A DNA stretch of 64,000 nucleotides from Rhineura floridana (Eukaryota > Chordata > Lepidosauria > Squamata > Rhineuridae). Positions 1 through 13,600 of the stretch are shown here, one piece after another (position 1 is the stretch's first letter; each line of letters starts with the position of its first letter). Made by a program: the position numbers and the translations under genes. The notes under the pieces were generated by a model that had not been told where the DNA came from, did not search any database, and was given only the letters and a program-made list of their open reading frames with translations. The stretch covers positions 222,500,943 to 222,564,942 of the forward strand of contig NC_084482.1 of assembly GCF_030035675.1 (NCBI RefSeq), given 5' to 3'.

Positions 1-893
1 GAACATAAACATATGACAACATAATGTTACAATTTGACATAAAATTGCCAAAATGATAAAAATTGCTAAAAATTGAATGAAGAAAAAATGTTAAAGACTT
101 TGGATAAAATGACAATGGAACTATGGATATACATACAATGGACCAATGAAAATGTGGCGAAAGGGCTGAAATTTACATTGTGCCATAATCTTTAAAGAAC
201 ACTTATATAAAATGATGTGTCGTTGGTATATGACACCAGAGACACTGTCAAGAATATACAATACTGTTCATAACGAGTGTTGGAAATGTAAGCAACAGGA
301 AGGGACTTTCTACCATATATGGTGGACATGTAAACAAGCAAAAACGTTTTGGAGTCAAATATATAAATTAATGCAGAGAATTTTAAAGGTTAATATTCAA
401 TTTAAACCAGAACTCTTTTTGTTGGGCTTGATGGACATACAATCGGAAAGGAATCATGGAAGAGTGATTCAATATATGGTTACTGCAGCGAGATTACTAT
501 ATGCACACAGATGGAAGGATACAACACTACCAACAATTGAAGAATGGCTACTAAAACTAATGGACTTGGCAGAAATGGATAAGCTGACGTGTCTATTGAG
601 AGAAAAAACAACAGTCACATTTCTCAAGGATTGGGATCCCTTTTTGAGCTTTTTGCGAGCCACAGAAAATGAATTGGTGATATTGGGATTTGATGATTAA
701 CTAGATTATTTAATTGAGAAAAAAGGAGATTATGTAATTTATGAGTGAACAAGGTATCTTTAGATGTATCTGTTATAGCTGATCAAAGATAAATTGGAAG
801 TCACCTGTTTTTGCATTTTTTTCTCTTTATCTTTCTTTTGTATTTCATTTGTATTTTATTTTTAAAAATAATAGATAAAAAAAATATACTGGA
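1..893 (+). mobile_element. L1 LINE, 3' end (ORF2 C-terminus and 3' UTR), cut by window edge
   Basis: An open frame at 212-700 is the C-terminal end of L1 ORF2p. It is identical in protein sequence to the end of the L1 at 29046-33688 and has the Cys/His pattern WKCKQQEGTFYHIWWTC. The 3' UTR ends in an A-rich tail near 893, followed by the same flank as copy 2 (aacatacctctgg). The L1 was therefore in place before the segmental duplication. Bases 1-200 are ORF2 sequence with a dense load of small indels relative to copy 2. Confidence 0.9.
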
Positions 894-1662
894 AAAAAAA
901 ACATACCTCTGGACAACAGATATTTCTACCAAACTTTAAAAAGCAGGGAAATGGGACAGCTATAGTGAATGCACCAGGGGAGCAGAAGACCTGAACTCCT
1001 CTTTGAGATATTGGACTGCCCTACAAATTTGTAAAAATGCAAACACAATTTGGGTTGGTCTTTCACAGTCCAATCCACTTCCTGTGTAGCTTGGAAGAAT
1101 TTGGTAACATGTGCCTCTGAGCATATGGTGGATACTATGTGCTGTACTTGATGACCTTTTGGACACAGCAAAATGGCCAGTTTGCACTCTTAAACGGCCA
1201 GTTTTGGCTGACTGAAATCACATATCCACACCTCCAGTAGACAAAAGTTATTTCCAGATGGTTGGGGGCCTCATAGAACTGACTTTGCACACTTTTCGGA
1301 GTATTGCACTTTTTCTGTGCTTCTTGCCATATTCCATCTACCCTACTGGGCATGACATTGACATGTGAACAAGGAACAGTAAAGGATAATACATATAAGA
1401 AGCCATTTTATTCCCCCCTCCAATTAGTTTTTTATATTTGTCAGTTGGATGATTTGTGCTACCGTGCATTTCCAGAGTGCTTTCCCAAGTTATCTCATAT
1501 TTAAAAAATAACTCATTCAGGATGCATTTTAGTCTGGAAATATGTGTCAGGAACCAGAAAAGTAGCCACAGATACAGTTTCTCCTGCAGAATAATTTCAC
1601 ACAATCTGAAACACCAGAAATGTTGCAATTTGTGCTTCCTATGCGGAATAAAATCATAACAA
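894..1662. other. 3' flank of V2R gene A; nothing recognised
   Basis: Unique-looking sequence between the L1 tail and the V2R stop codon. It may contain the V2R 3' UTR. I see no coding exon; the short frames here are not supported by any domain. The matching stretch in copy 2 is 33702-34452. Confidence 0.5.
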
Positions 1663-4600
1663 TTAGATTTCTGCTTTTGCTTTTGCTGTTAAATGCTCTC
1701 TTGTATTCAGATCAGGTCTCATGACAATAATGTAGCACTTGGGAATGAAGATGCAGCCCAGAAGACCAGCACTGGAGGTCAAGATAGAGAAGACCTGCAC
1801 GGCTACCATGTATTTCCCCTTTGTGCTCAGATAGGTGGGCACAAAGGAGACCCAAACACTGCAGAAGACCAGCATGCTGAAGGTGATCAGCTTGGCTTCA
1901 TTGAAGGCCCCAGGCAGCTTCCTGGCTAGGAAAGCCACCGTGAAGCAGATGGCAGCCAGGAAGCCCATGTAGCCGAGGGCACCATAAAACATGGCAACAG
2001 ACCCCTCATTGCATTGCAGAATAATCTCTCCAGGCTGAGAGTACATGTCAGATTCTGGGAATGGGGGAGAGAGCCCCAGCCAGGTGGTACAGATGACAAC
2101 TTGGATAGAGGAACAGGAAAAGATAATGGAGATAGCCAGACTCTTCCCCAGCCATGTCTTCAACCTGTTCCCCGGTTTTGTGGCCAGGAACGCCAGCACC
2201 ACTGTGATGGTTTTTGCCAAGATAGAAGAGACGGCAACTGTGAATATGATGCTGAAGGCTATTTGTCGCACAAGGCAGGTTGCTTTCCCTGGCTGACCAA
2301 TGAACAGGAAGGAGGACAAAAAGGAGAGCAGGAGGGAGACGAGGAGGATGTAGGAGAGGTCCCGGTTGTTGGCTTTGACAATTGGAGTTTCTAGGAATTG
2401 ACTGAAGATTCCTAACACAATGCCTGTGGTTAAGGACAAGAAGAGGGCAAAGGAAGTCAAAAGGACCCCCAAATATTCTTCATAGGCCAGGAAGCTGATT
2501 GTCTTGGGGATACACTGATCTCGGTCCTTGTTTGGATGCTGGTCTTCTGGACACCTGGTACAATATTCTGCATCTGCAAAGAACAAGATTAATATCTCCC
2601 TTATGTCCATCTGTACCAAAGAGGATCACAATCTTAAAAATCCATATCTAATAAAAATCAATAATGTTAGTAAAATCATTTATGACCTAAGTGATCAGGA
2701 ACTGGTATTAAGAATATTACCTGTTAGGAAAACCTGGAGGAACAAGTATGTCTTTCATTGGTGGTGGAAACACTTCACCACTAATGCTCACGTGATCTCA
2801 ACAGGGAGTGTATTCCACATGGTAGGCATGGTAGGCACAATGGAGGCACTTGTTCCTATGCTTTTCTGCTTTTTTTTCTTCATTTTTTGGCAATAGTTGT
2901 GTAGGTGTAATCAATGTGTGTGGTTTGGCTTAATTTCTAAATAAGAGGTATGGAGTCAACTTTATCTGAGGTCCACTTACATGAAAGTATGTCTTCCCCT
3001 GTCCAAACATGTGCAGAGAATATCTGATGGGGCTTGTTTTGTTTTGGTTTTAGGTTCACATTTTTAGTGAGGAGACAATGGCATTCTGCACATGAGTATT
3101 TATTTCCTAAATAAGTACCATATAAGTCCTATTGTGATGAAAATAGCAAGGTTATAAAACTGAATTAGTTACCAATTGCCACTGCTTATTGGTATAAAGC
3201 TGCATGAGACGTTTGTACCTGATAACCTAACCACATGTTGGAGGTCATGATGCTTCTTGCATGAAGTTTGACTTTTCTGCATGAGTGCTGTCAGCTTCCC
3301 ACTTTGGAGGACATTTTTTCACTCTATGTAGGCTTCTAAATGTCATGGCGTGTGACTAAGCAGAAAAGAATATATGCACACAAAAGAAAAATGCAACTGG
3401 GTGCTGAAGTGAGGTGCACTTTGCATGTGAACAATCATCACAGACCATTGGGTAGTTATATATTTCCCTTTTAAAAAGCCTTGGATCTCTCAGTGAATCT
3501 TTCCCTTCTTTTCTGCTGGAGTCACTCACCTTCCTGAGTGGAGATGGTCCCTTCCGCGCAGGGAATGCAGTCATAGCAGCAAAGTGGCTTTCCTTCCTGA
3601 ACCACCTTGACGAATCCGGGGCGGCAGCTTTCCACACACCTGGAAGGAGGCAGGGGCTAAGAATGAAGACAAGGAGTGTGAAGTGAAATATGTTTTAGCT
3701 GATTTATCTATGGGGACCTCTAGTCACAGATTTAACTTAAGAACTTAAGAAGAGCCTGCTGGATCAGGCCAATGGCCCATTTAGTCCAGCATCCTGTTCT
3801 CACAGTGGCCAACCAGTTGCCCATGGGAATCCCACGAGCAGGACCTGAGTGCAAAGAGCCCTCTGTCTCTTGCCATTTCCAGCAACTAGTATTCAGAAGC
3901 ATACTGCCTCTTCCTATGAAGCACAGCCATCATAGCTAGTAGCCATTGGTAGCCTTTTCCTTCATGCATTGGTCTACTCTTATAAAGCCATCCAGGTTGG
4001 TGGTAACCACTTCCTATATGGGAGCAAATTCCGTAGTTTAACTATGTGCAGTGTGAAGGAGTGCTGTGTTTTCTCTGTCTTGAATCTTCCAACATTCACC
4101 TTCACTGGATGTCTGTAAGTTCTATTGTTATGGGAGAGGGAGAAAAACTTTTCTTTAACCACTTTTTCCATGCCATGCATAATTTTATACACTTCTATCA
4201 TGTCACCTCTGACTCCCCTTTTCTCTAAATTAAAACAACCCAGGTGTGGCAACTTTTCCTCATAGGGGAGTTGCTCCATTCCCTTGATCATTTTGGTTGC
4301 CCTTTTCTGAATCATTTCCAGCTCTACAATATCCTTGTTGAGGTGAGGAAACCATAACTGTACACAGTATTCCAAATACAATCACAACATAGATTTGAAG
4401 TTGAAGCTTGTAACTAAGCTGAAACCTGTGAAACTGAAACAACTGTATTGTCACTTAAGGAGGTGATGCTTGAAGCATAGCATGCTATACGGTAATGTGG
4501 CAAATATTCCCAATTCTACTCCAGCTGAACCCAGAGATGATGGAGGATTCAGAGATAATGTTCATACTAATAATTTTCCTCAACCAAATACAGTCTGATT

Positions 4601-7600
4601 AAATCTAACACACAGCATAGAGATAGCTCTGTGTTTATTTGTAATTAACTCACTGCCATGACATTTGACAGTAAACAGATTCACATTCCAAGGTTTGTTA
4701 CCCCTGACCAAATGACTTCTGTCATAAAACCATAAACTTCATGCTTATCTCAAAGCCATAAAATCATGGAGTGATTACTATCAATTATAAGCAATAAAAT
4801 CAGACTGATAACAAGCCATTAATTACTTCTGTCATACATGTCTAATTAGCTACAATTAGTCGGACACCTTATTTGTTGAAATATTGAAAAATATTCCCTA
4901 ATCGACAGCTTTTAGCATGTGCAGATGCATGCAAATAAAGTTCATGTCTAAGAGAATTAATGCATGCTATTCTGTAGCTGGAATATATAGTTCTTCTTTC
5001 ATGTATTCAGATATATAGTGAAAGGTATCATCTTGTTATATTTTAGGATAGTTAATTTTTCTGTGACAACAGTGATAAGCAGCAATGAAGCTAGGAATAT
5101 CTCATAAATTGAATATCTTCAATGGAAAATATAGTATAAATATTCCTGCATTTTAGCATCAATTCAGTCTTCCATGAAAAGTCTGACACCTTGCTTGCTT
5201 GTCCATACAGCCTTGAAGACTCAGGTAATTAAAGGGTAATTCTCAGCTCTGTATCAATCTATAATATCTATTCTTAGGATTTTAATTGTATTGTCTGTTA
5301 TTATCTTTCTTTACTGTATTTATTTCCTCTTCTACAATGTTTATTAAATAAAGGAAGCTTGGTTTACCGAGCTTATCTGTTTGAAAACTCATTTCCTGAA
5401 CCCTAAATTTTCTATGTGCCGATACGGGAAGAGGGGGGCCTAACTCTGTCTGTGTCTGGGTTGGAATGGCTTTTTAATATGCTTTTAACCCCCTTTTTAA
5501 TAATGTATTTAATCCTTTTTGTAAAAAAAGATGTTTTGAAAGCTTTTTTAAAAATGTTTTTAAATATGTTTTGTTTTAATGTATTTTAAAGTCTGTTTGT
5601 ATGATGTTTTAAAGAGTTTTCAGTGCTTTTGTTTGCTGCCCTGGGCTCTTGCTGGGAGGAAGGGTGGGATATAAACCAAATAATTAATGAATAAATAAAT
5701 TCTCTTTCTCCTTTTCATGTGGCATCTGTTTCAGGGAGAGCTAAGGGGCAGCTTAACTGCCAGGCTCATGGCCTGCTACATAAATGCCCTATTTAGACTT
5801 TTAACCTGAACAGAGCCATCTGTCACAGTAATACAACACTGGGCCTTCTCTGTGGTGGCACCCCAAATGTAGAAATACATCTGTCTGTATTCCTCTACTG
5901 AATGCATACATTTTTGCAGGAACTCGCCAGTGTGTAATGGCTTTGATGCACAGCTGGTTAGCAGAGTTGGAGAAAGACCTCCGTTTGAGATCTGGAAGAA
6001 CGGCTCAACACTGGAGTTGGCAGACATTTGAAGGCCGCCCCACACAGAGCATGAAACATTTACTGGAGCTGAAGGGATGGGATATACCATGAAATCACCT
6101 GGTTGAGCCATTTGGGCCACACAATGGCCTCCTGGTCGATGGTGAGCTGTAGGCCTAGGGGTCCATTTTTGCGTAAATTCCCAAACGTCACCCTGTGGAC
6201 AGACTTATTGGGAAACAGCACCCAGTTCCCAACATACAAGTTGCCTGCCAGTTCCCCATCCTCATCCAAATACACGCTGTCAATGGAAGAATTGTAAAAC
6301 TGGGAGTTTCCTAGGAAACAGTGAAGCTAAAATAAGAGAGAAAATAAGAGCATTTAGAATATGGGAAACCACACTGTTTGTCCATCCTGCCCCCTATTCT
6401 CTCTCTCTAACTTTAGGTTGGTTACAGACTCAACTAGCTGTGTGTCTAGTAAACATGTTGCAAAGGGTCTTATTTGATTCCTGAATGCCCTTTGTCTGCT
6501 TTAGAGGTTTGGAAAGACATATAAACAGAGCTTGCCCTGGTCTTTCTCTGAGGTAGTCACTTCACATAGAACACTTTTGGGATTTTTAAAGGGCAGCGGA
6601 ATATGCAGCGAAATCCTCAACATTTCTTCTCAAAGTTAAGCTGCATTAAGAGTGGAGGAGGGAGAAAGATTCCACAGTGCAGCTCGACAGGTGCCAAAGT
6701 CAGACCTTGGTCAGGAGATACAAAGGCTTAGGGAGATCCTGCACAACACCACCTCCATTGCCCAAAGGGCTTGCTCCAAATGGGCCACTGCAGGCAAAGG
6801 GCGGGGCTAGTTGAGTGATAGGACTATCTGTGTCCTCCATGGCCAATGGAAGAGGGCATAAAGGGGGGAAAGGAAGCAGTTTCACAATTTCACCTCCCCA
6901 CTACATTTCACATTTCCTCAGATTGCAATTCCAAGACAATGTTTTTGGAATTGTACAATCACTTGTCATGTTCAGCAGAGGCATCTGTGATAGGAAAGGA
7001 AATACCTCCCATGGCTGTAACCTTTGAACTTTCAGCCTGTCCATCACTCTCTGCTTAGATCTAGATAAATACGCGACATCTAAAGCACGAGCCACGGCTT
7101 GGACAGTGTTGTAGATTTTGTAGCTGTCTAGAGAGAGGACTTTTTGTAGATCATCTTGGGGCACCATCTCCAGATTCTCTCTCTCTCTGCATCTTGTCCA
7201 GTCTTTCACTGACAATGCATGCTTTATATAGGAACAATTAAAAGCTTTCTCCCCAAACTGCTTGATTGCAGAGAAGACGGGCAGAATATCATCATATTTT
7301 GTCATTTTATTCATTTCAATAAAGAAGGAAAAAATACCACGTATGTGTTGGAAAGCTGAGTAATTGAATATTAAGTCGAAGGAGATGTCCCACATAGCTG
7401 TTGTGATCAAGACTTTCCCCTCAATGGGTTTTACGATCTGTATAAATGTTTCTTCTAGAATGAACATTCCCACTGAAACATAATTAATCACTGCATAGTA
7501 AACAAATACACAGACTTGTGTCCACTTGAGGAATGGAAGAGGATTGAGCCATAATGGATTTGTGTCCAGTCGTGTGAAGCTTTCTGAGATGGCAACACAA

Positions 7601-10600
7601 ATGCCACTCCTGAGGAGCAGAGGTGTCAAGGTCTTCATGAACCTCTCTCCATTCTCAGTGTCAGGAGCAAGGAGACCAATGAACGTCCATCCGAAGTGCA
7701 GGAGCAGCTTGACAATCCCTGGGTACTGGAATTCTTTGTTGGGGACCGTCCAGTAGAGAAAAGGGAACTGGGTCTTATCGCTCAGAACAGGAGAGACAAA
7801 AGCATAACTGACCTGGCAAAAAAAGGAAGAATTATGACGTGTCTTGTTTGAGATGAAAGCCCAATATTTTCTCCCAGATCAACACCCATATATTTTCCTT
7901 GTAAAAACAAATCTTATTGCTTATACTGTTCCTGACCTATAGGATCAGTCCCTGGTTTATCTATATGAATTCCACACATTCCTGTTTTATATGCTTTTAT
8001 ACTACTTTTACTGGTTGTATGTTATAATTTTGTTTTAATGATTTTCTTACCATTATTATGTGGAACACCACAGATTTTTAAAAAAAATATATTAAACACG
8101 TTATAAATAAATAAATACTACGAATCATTAATTAGTGTCACAACGAGCTCAACAACAAAGGCTCTCTTCTATTCTGCTTTGCACATGCATGCACACACAC
8201 ATGCACAGACACATGCACACACATATATTGGTCACATCCATACCATTCATTGGTGCATGGTTCCCCCACCAAAGTGTCCTGGGAACTGTAGTTTGTTAAG
8301 GGTGCTGGGAATTGTGGGGGTAAACTACAGTTCACATCATTCTGTCTTGATGTCTCAGTTCTACTTCATTTTTATGAGGGTGTCATTGTGTTGATGCTAC
8401 ACAAAAATTCCCTGCATGAGTGGCACCAAGTTCACAATAAGTATCTGCTTGGAAACTTGAAAATCCAATTTAAGTAGAGATGATGGTGTGAGAGAACTAA
8501 AATGTGTGTCTGTCCACCAGAAGTAGCGAAACTTCTCTGAAATCATTTGCAATATTATTTCAAGAATCATTATCTGCCTCCAGTCTCACTCAACATGCAC
8601 CTCACTCACTTTCTGAATTCCCTGAAGGGATTGCAAAGTGGCATTAGGCTCAGTCTGCAGATGAACCTCTCCCTCTCCGTTCTTACCTGTGGGATTTTAT
8701 AGATACCCAACAAGCTTGAAATCTGGATGGAGTTTTGGGAGTCAGCCCCTTCGAGCACAGCCAGTAGGTTATTCCATCTTCCACAGTTGTAGTTTGGAAC
8801 ATTCCCCTCCCCAGTAGACAGCAGGTGTAGCAAAGCATTGTACGTCACCCTTGCATTAAAAAAGTTCTCATAGATGCTGTAGCCCAGGGTGATGTTGGGT
8901 AAGAGCCTGGGATTCTGGTTGATCTCCTGAATGGCAAACAAGAAGGAGAGGATCGGCCAGTACTCTGTGATTATTGTCCTGCAAAAAATGTAAATATTAC
9001 AGCATAATCCTACATTCACTGAATATATGAGATTCAAATTTCCTGTTGTTGACATGGTTTTACAAGCTTGCATGCTGACCCCTTAGATAGGGAGATGTTC
9101 ACTCTAACCAATATTGGGGAATATTTGTATATGTGTTTGTTTACCATAATGTGACTACCTTTAAGGGTGGGGTTTTGTAAGGGGATATTGATCCTTTTTG
9201 CATATCCTCCATTAAGCTTCACCTCTTGCAGAGGCAGCATGCAGACGCTTCTTTCAGGAGCATCGTCACCCAAGACTGAAAATGGATTGAGATGACAGTT
9301 TATTTCTATCTAAGCTAGAGCCGATGTTTTTCTAAACATATGAAGGTTGTGAGTAAATATTCTTTATCTCTTTTTACCTAAGATGACTACATCTGTGAGT
9401 TATTTGTGTCTGAGGGAAAGGTGGGCTGGTTGATGCTCAAAATCCGCTGTTGCGTTTATACGAAATAGGACTACATATTGTTCCTATTTCATTTTTAAAC
9501 CAAACATTTCAGACAATGGAAAGCTCTACATTTAATGTCTAAAAATTATGCTAATACTTATCCAAAGCCAAATCTACAAGCTCCACAGGCAATCCTCACT
9601 TAATGGCATGTGTGTGTGTGTATGTGTGAGAGAGACAGAATAGCCTTGTTCACAAATGAACTTTTAAAAAGTTTTAAAAGACAACTAAGTCAGATGATGA
9701 TTCTAATAATGGAATGAGGCACACACAGCCCTTCAAAGAACAATAGACAAAAGGTTCATTCAATTATGGAGAACACATACTGCTAACTATGTGAATTATT
9801 TAGAAGATGGGGGTGACTGGAGGTACTTTAAAATGGAGCACTCGGATAATAAATAAGGAAATGAGAAAGAGGGAGACTTGAAGTGACTTGATTCATCATA
9901 GAATCTTGTGTTCTTAACATGCTATGGATCCCATCTGATTTGAAGTCTGTTGATAGCAAAACAGGATTCATCAAAGCTTTGCGTCATTTAATATCGGGGT
10001 TGAATAAAAGTAACTAAATTACATGATCCAGGTGTCTGAGAGTGATGTAATTTCACTACACTTTTATAATTCTTAGCATTTACATTGTTCTTTTAGGTGA
10101 AAACTCCAGGGGTGCACTCAAGTTTTGCTTCCTTGGAAGGTGATTGCTCCTGGAGGTTTGCGACTGATAGTTGGTTTATTTACACATCTACGCAGGCTGA
10201 AGGTTTGCATTCATCCTCTATCAGATCCACTTTCTCATTCATTTTTGGGGAAGGAGGAGACAAGTTCCTCCAGCACTCCCCAGAAACATTACAATACTCT
10301 GACATTTTGCTCCAACTCTGAAAATAAAACTAATATTTGGTTTATTTACACATCTATGTGGGCTATAGATTCCCATCACATCCACTTTCTCTATTCATTT
10401 TCAGGGGGGGAGGAGACCAGATCCTCCAGCACTCCCCAGAAACACTACAGTTATGTGACACCTGTCTCAACCTCCAAAGGTAGACCTTACTGCTTCCTCT
10501 TGCAGACCCAGATGATTGTGTCTGTGTATGGGGGAAGAGTAAGCCTTTGCTTCCCTTCCACAAGAGCTCATCCATGCAGCATGACCTTCTCAGCAAAAGC

Positions 10601-13600
10601 AGCATAGCTGTGCCACTCTGCCACAGCCATCATGAAGATAATTGTTTTCACAGTTTGATAATTTTTAATCTGTAGTGTCATAGGATTGAGGTAGCTGGTC
10701 AGAATGGTTTCTGGAGTTGACTTGAATGGTTTCTTTGGGTCCCCTCCAAGCCCCTGATTTTATATCAGACCTGTGAAATGTCTTTTTTGCATGTCTAAAT
10801 AGTTGACACAGGAATAGACACAGAAAGAATGAGCTGGAAGGGCAGGGCTGCTTCTTCCCGCAACTGACCTCTTTGAAGCCCCTAGCCACTATTTCCAGGC
10901 ACCAGTTGGAGTGACTACCTTTTTCCTTCATTCTTATCCTGACATTTGATTTTCCTGGCCACTGTGTCCAATTCCCATGTGCTCTGCATCCAGAGTTCCT
11001 CCCCCTTGGGTCCCAAGATGTTGTTGGACTACAACTCCCATAATTTATTTTATTTTTTATTTATTAATTGTGCTTTTATACCGCCCTTTAGCAATAAGCT
11101 CTCAGGGCGGTGTACAACAATAAAAACAGGTTAAAATACAAGTGAGTATAAATAAAATACATTATAAAACATATATGAAAACAAGATTACAAAAAAAAAA
11201 ATTAACATTTGAAATTTAATTTAAAGTTAAAAAGCCTGGGCAAAGAGGTAGGTCTTTACCTGGCGCCGAAAAGATAACAGAGAAGGCGCCAGGCGTATCT
11301 CATCAGGGAGGTTGTTCCATAATTTGGGGGCCACTACTGAGAAGGCTCTAGTTCTAGTAATTACTCTCTGGGCCTCGCTATGCATTGGAACCCGGAGAAG
11401 GGCCTTTGACGTCAAGCACAGCGAGCGGGTAGATACATAGCGGGGGAGGCGTTCCGCCAGGTATTGCGGTCTGATGCCATTAAGGGCTTTATAGGTAAGA
11501 ACCAACACTTTGAATCTGGCCCGGAAACATATTGGTAGCCAGTGCAGTTGGGCCAGAATAGGTGTTATATGGTCAAATTTCTTTGTCCCAGTAAGAACTC
11601 TGGCCGCAGCATTCTGCACCAGCTGAAGTTTCCGAACCGTCTTCAAAGGTAGCCCTACGTAGAGTGCATTACAGTAATCCAATCTAGAGGTTACCAGAGC
11701 ATGGATAACTGTGGCAAGGTTCTCCCTGTCCAGGTAGGGTCGTAGTTGGGCCACCAGCCGAAGCTGGTAGAACGCATTCCGTGTCACCGAGGCTACCTGA
11801 GCCTCCAGTGACAGGAGCGGATCTAATAAGACCCCCAAACTACTGACCTGCTCCTTTAGGGGGAGTGTAACCCCATCTAGGGCAGGTCGGACGTCAACCA
11901 TCTGGGCAGAGAGCCCCTCCACCAACAGCATCTCAGTCTTGTCAGGATTGAGTCTCAGTTTGTTAGCTCTCATCCAGTCCATTATCGCAGCCAGGCAGCG
12001 GTTTAGTACATCAACGGCCTCACCTGAAGAAGATGAAAAGGAGAAGTAGAGTTGCGTATCATCAGCATATTGCTGGAAACACACTCCAAAACTCGTTATG
12101 ACCTCACCCAGCGGCTTCATATAGATATTAAAGAGCATGGGGGACAGAACCGAACCCTACGGGACCCCATATTGGAGTACCCAGGGATTCGAGTAATGTT
12201 CCCCAAGCACCAACTTCTGGAGACGATTCTCGAGATAGGAGCGCAGCCACTGCCAAGCAGTGCCTCCAACTCCCAAGTCCGCAAGACGCCCCAGAAGAAT
12301 ACCATGGTCGATGGTATCAAAAGCCGCTGAGAGATCCAGGAGAACCAACAGAGTTACACTCCCTCTGTCTTTCTCCCGGCACAGGTCATCATACAGGGCG
12401 ACCAAGGCTGTTTCTGTACCAAACCCCGACCGAAAGCCCGATTGAAATGGATCCAGATAATCAGTTTCATCCAAGAGAGCCTGGAGCTGGCGAGCGACCA
12501 CACGCTCTAGGACCTTGCCCAGGAATGGAACATTTGCTACCGGTCTATAGTTGTCAAGGTTTTCAGGGTCCAAGGAGGATTTTTTTAGGAGCGGTCTCAC
12601 CACCGCCTGTTTCAGGCAGGGTGGTACCACTCCCTCTCGTAAAGAGGCATTGATCACCTCCTGACCATTGGCCAAGATGGCTGGGGCTGATGGGAGCTGT
12701 AGTCCAAGAACTTCTTGAAGAAGTCTGCTCTGTATTCCTGTATTATCACAGACTGCAGATCAAGCAACACCTGAGACTGATATTTTTAAGACCCACCCAA
12801 TTTTGGAAGGGGGATGTTGTGACTTTAAGTATTTGCAGCTGCTTTTAAGGATGCATTTTAAGCTGTTGTAATCCACCATGGGATAGATGCTATTGGAGGA
12901 ACTGAACAGGGCAAGGTGGTGGTTGGGGGGTGTTGGGGGGCTTTTGCACTTGCAAACCCCAAGAAAGAACTACTTTAGCCACAGGGCAGGGACTGTTCAC
13001 AGAACTTATAAGTCAGTAAATTTTTATTTTGGTCACAGACCACTACATACACATCATAAATAAATCAAATCCATATAAAATACATAAAATCAAGGCTGAA
13101 TAGGAGATTACAGGATCCCAACATATCATTTGTCACCAATTTCCATCATACAATGGCAGCAGCACAAGAATGAGGCACTTTAGCTGTAACCTGTGCATTC
13201 ATATCTGCCAATAAATGCACGAAGTAAAAATCATCAGATTTACCCAGAATGCACTTTAAAATTGGAATAAGAAAAGAGTAACAAAAATCCCTATAAAAAG
13301 AACAGTACATAAAACATGACCCACTGTTTCCACTTCTCCCATTCCACATGGGCAGGCCCGTTCATGATGGGCTCCCCTTCTATACCTTCCATCCAGGAGG
13401 GTAGATGACAGGGAAAGCTCCTCTGTATGGAGGGATATTCAGATTTGTCCAGTAACACATGGGCACCAACGCTCTTCTGTTGTACATGAACTCAAGGTGC
13501 ATAACAGCAAAGCTAAAATGATTGAGTAGTTCTATATCCCAGATTCACTGTTGGATAGTAGATTTTGCTTTTACATATACAAGAGCAAGAAGAGGACTTA

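Noticed and set aside
1693-2394. Plus-strand open frames of up to 126 codons opposite the V2R transmembrane exon
   Set aside because: Antisense shadows of V2R exon 6; the same ones occur opposite gene B.
8138-8394. His/Thr-rich frames
   Set aside because: They result from a CA-rich microsatellite.
9034-9273. Possible extra V2R exon just upstream of exon 2
   Set aside because: Exons 1 and 2 join in phase without it, and its sequence does not match the receptor family.
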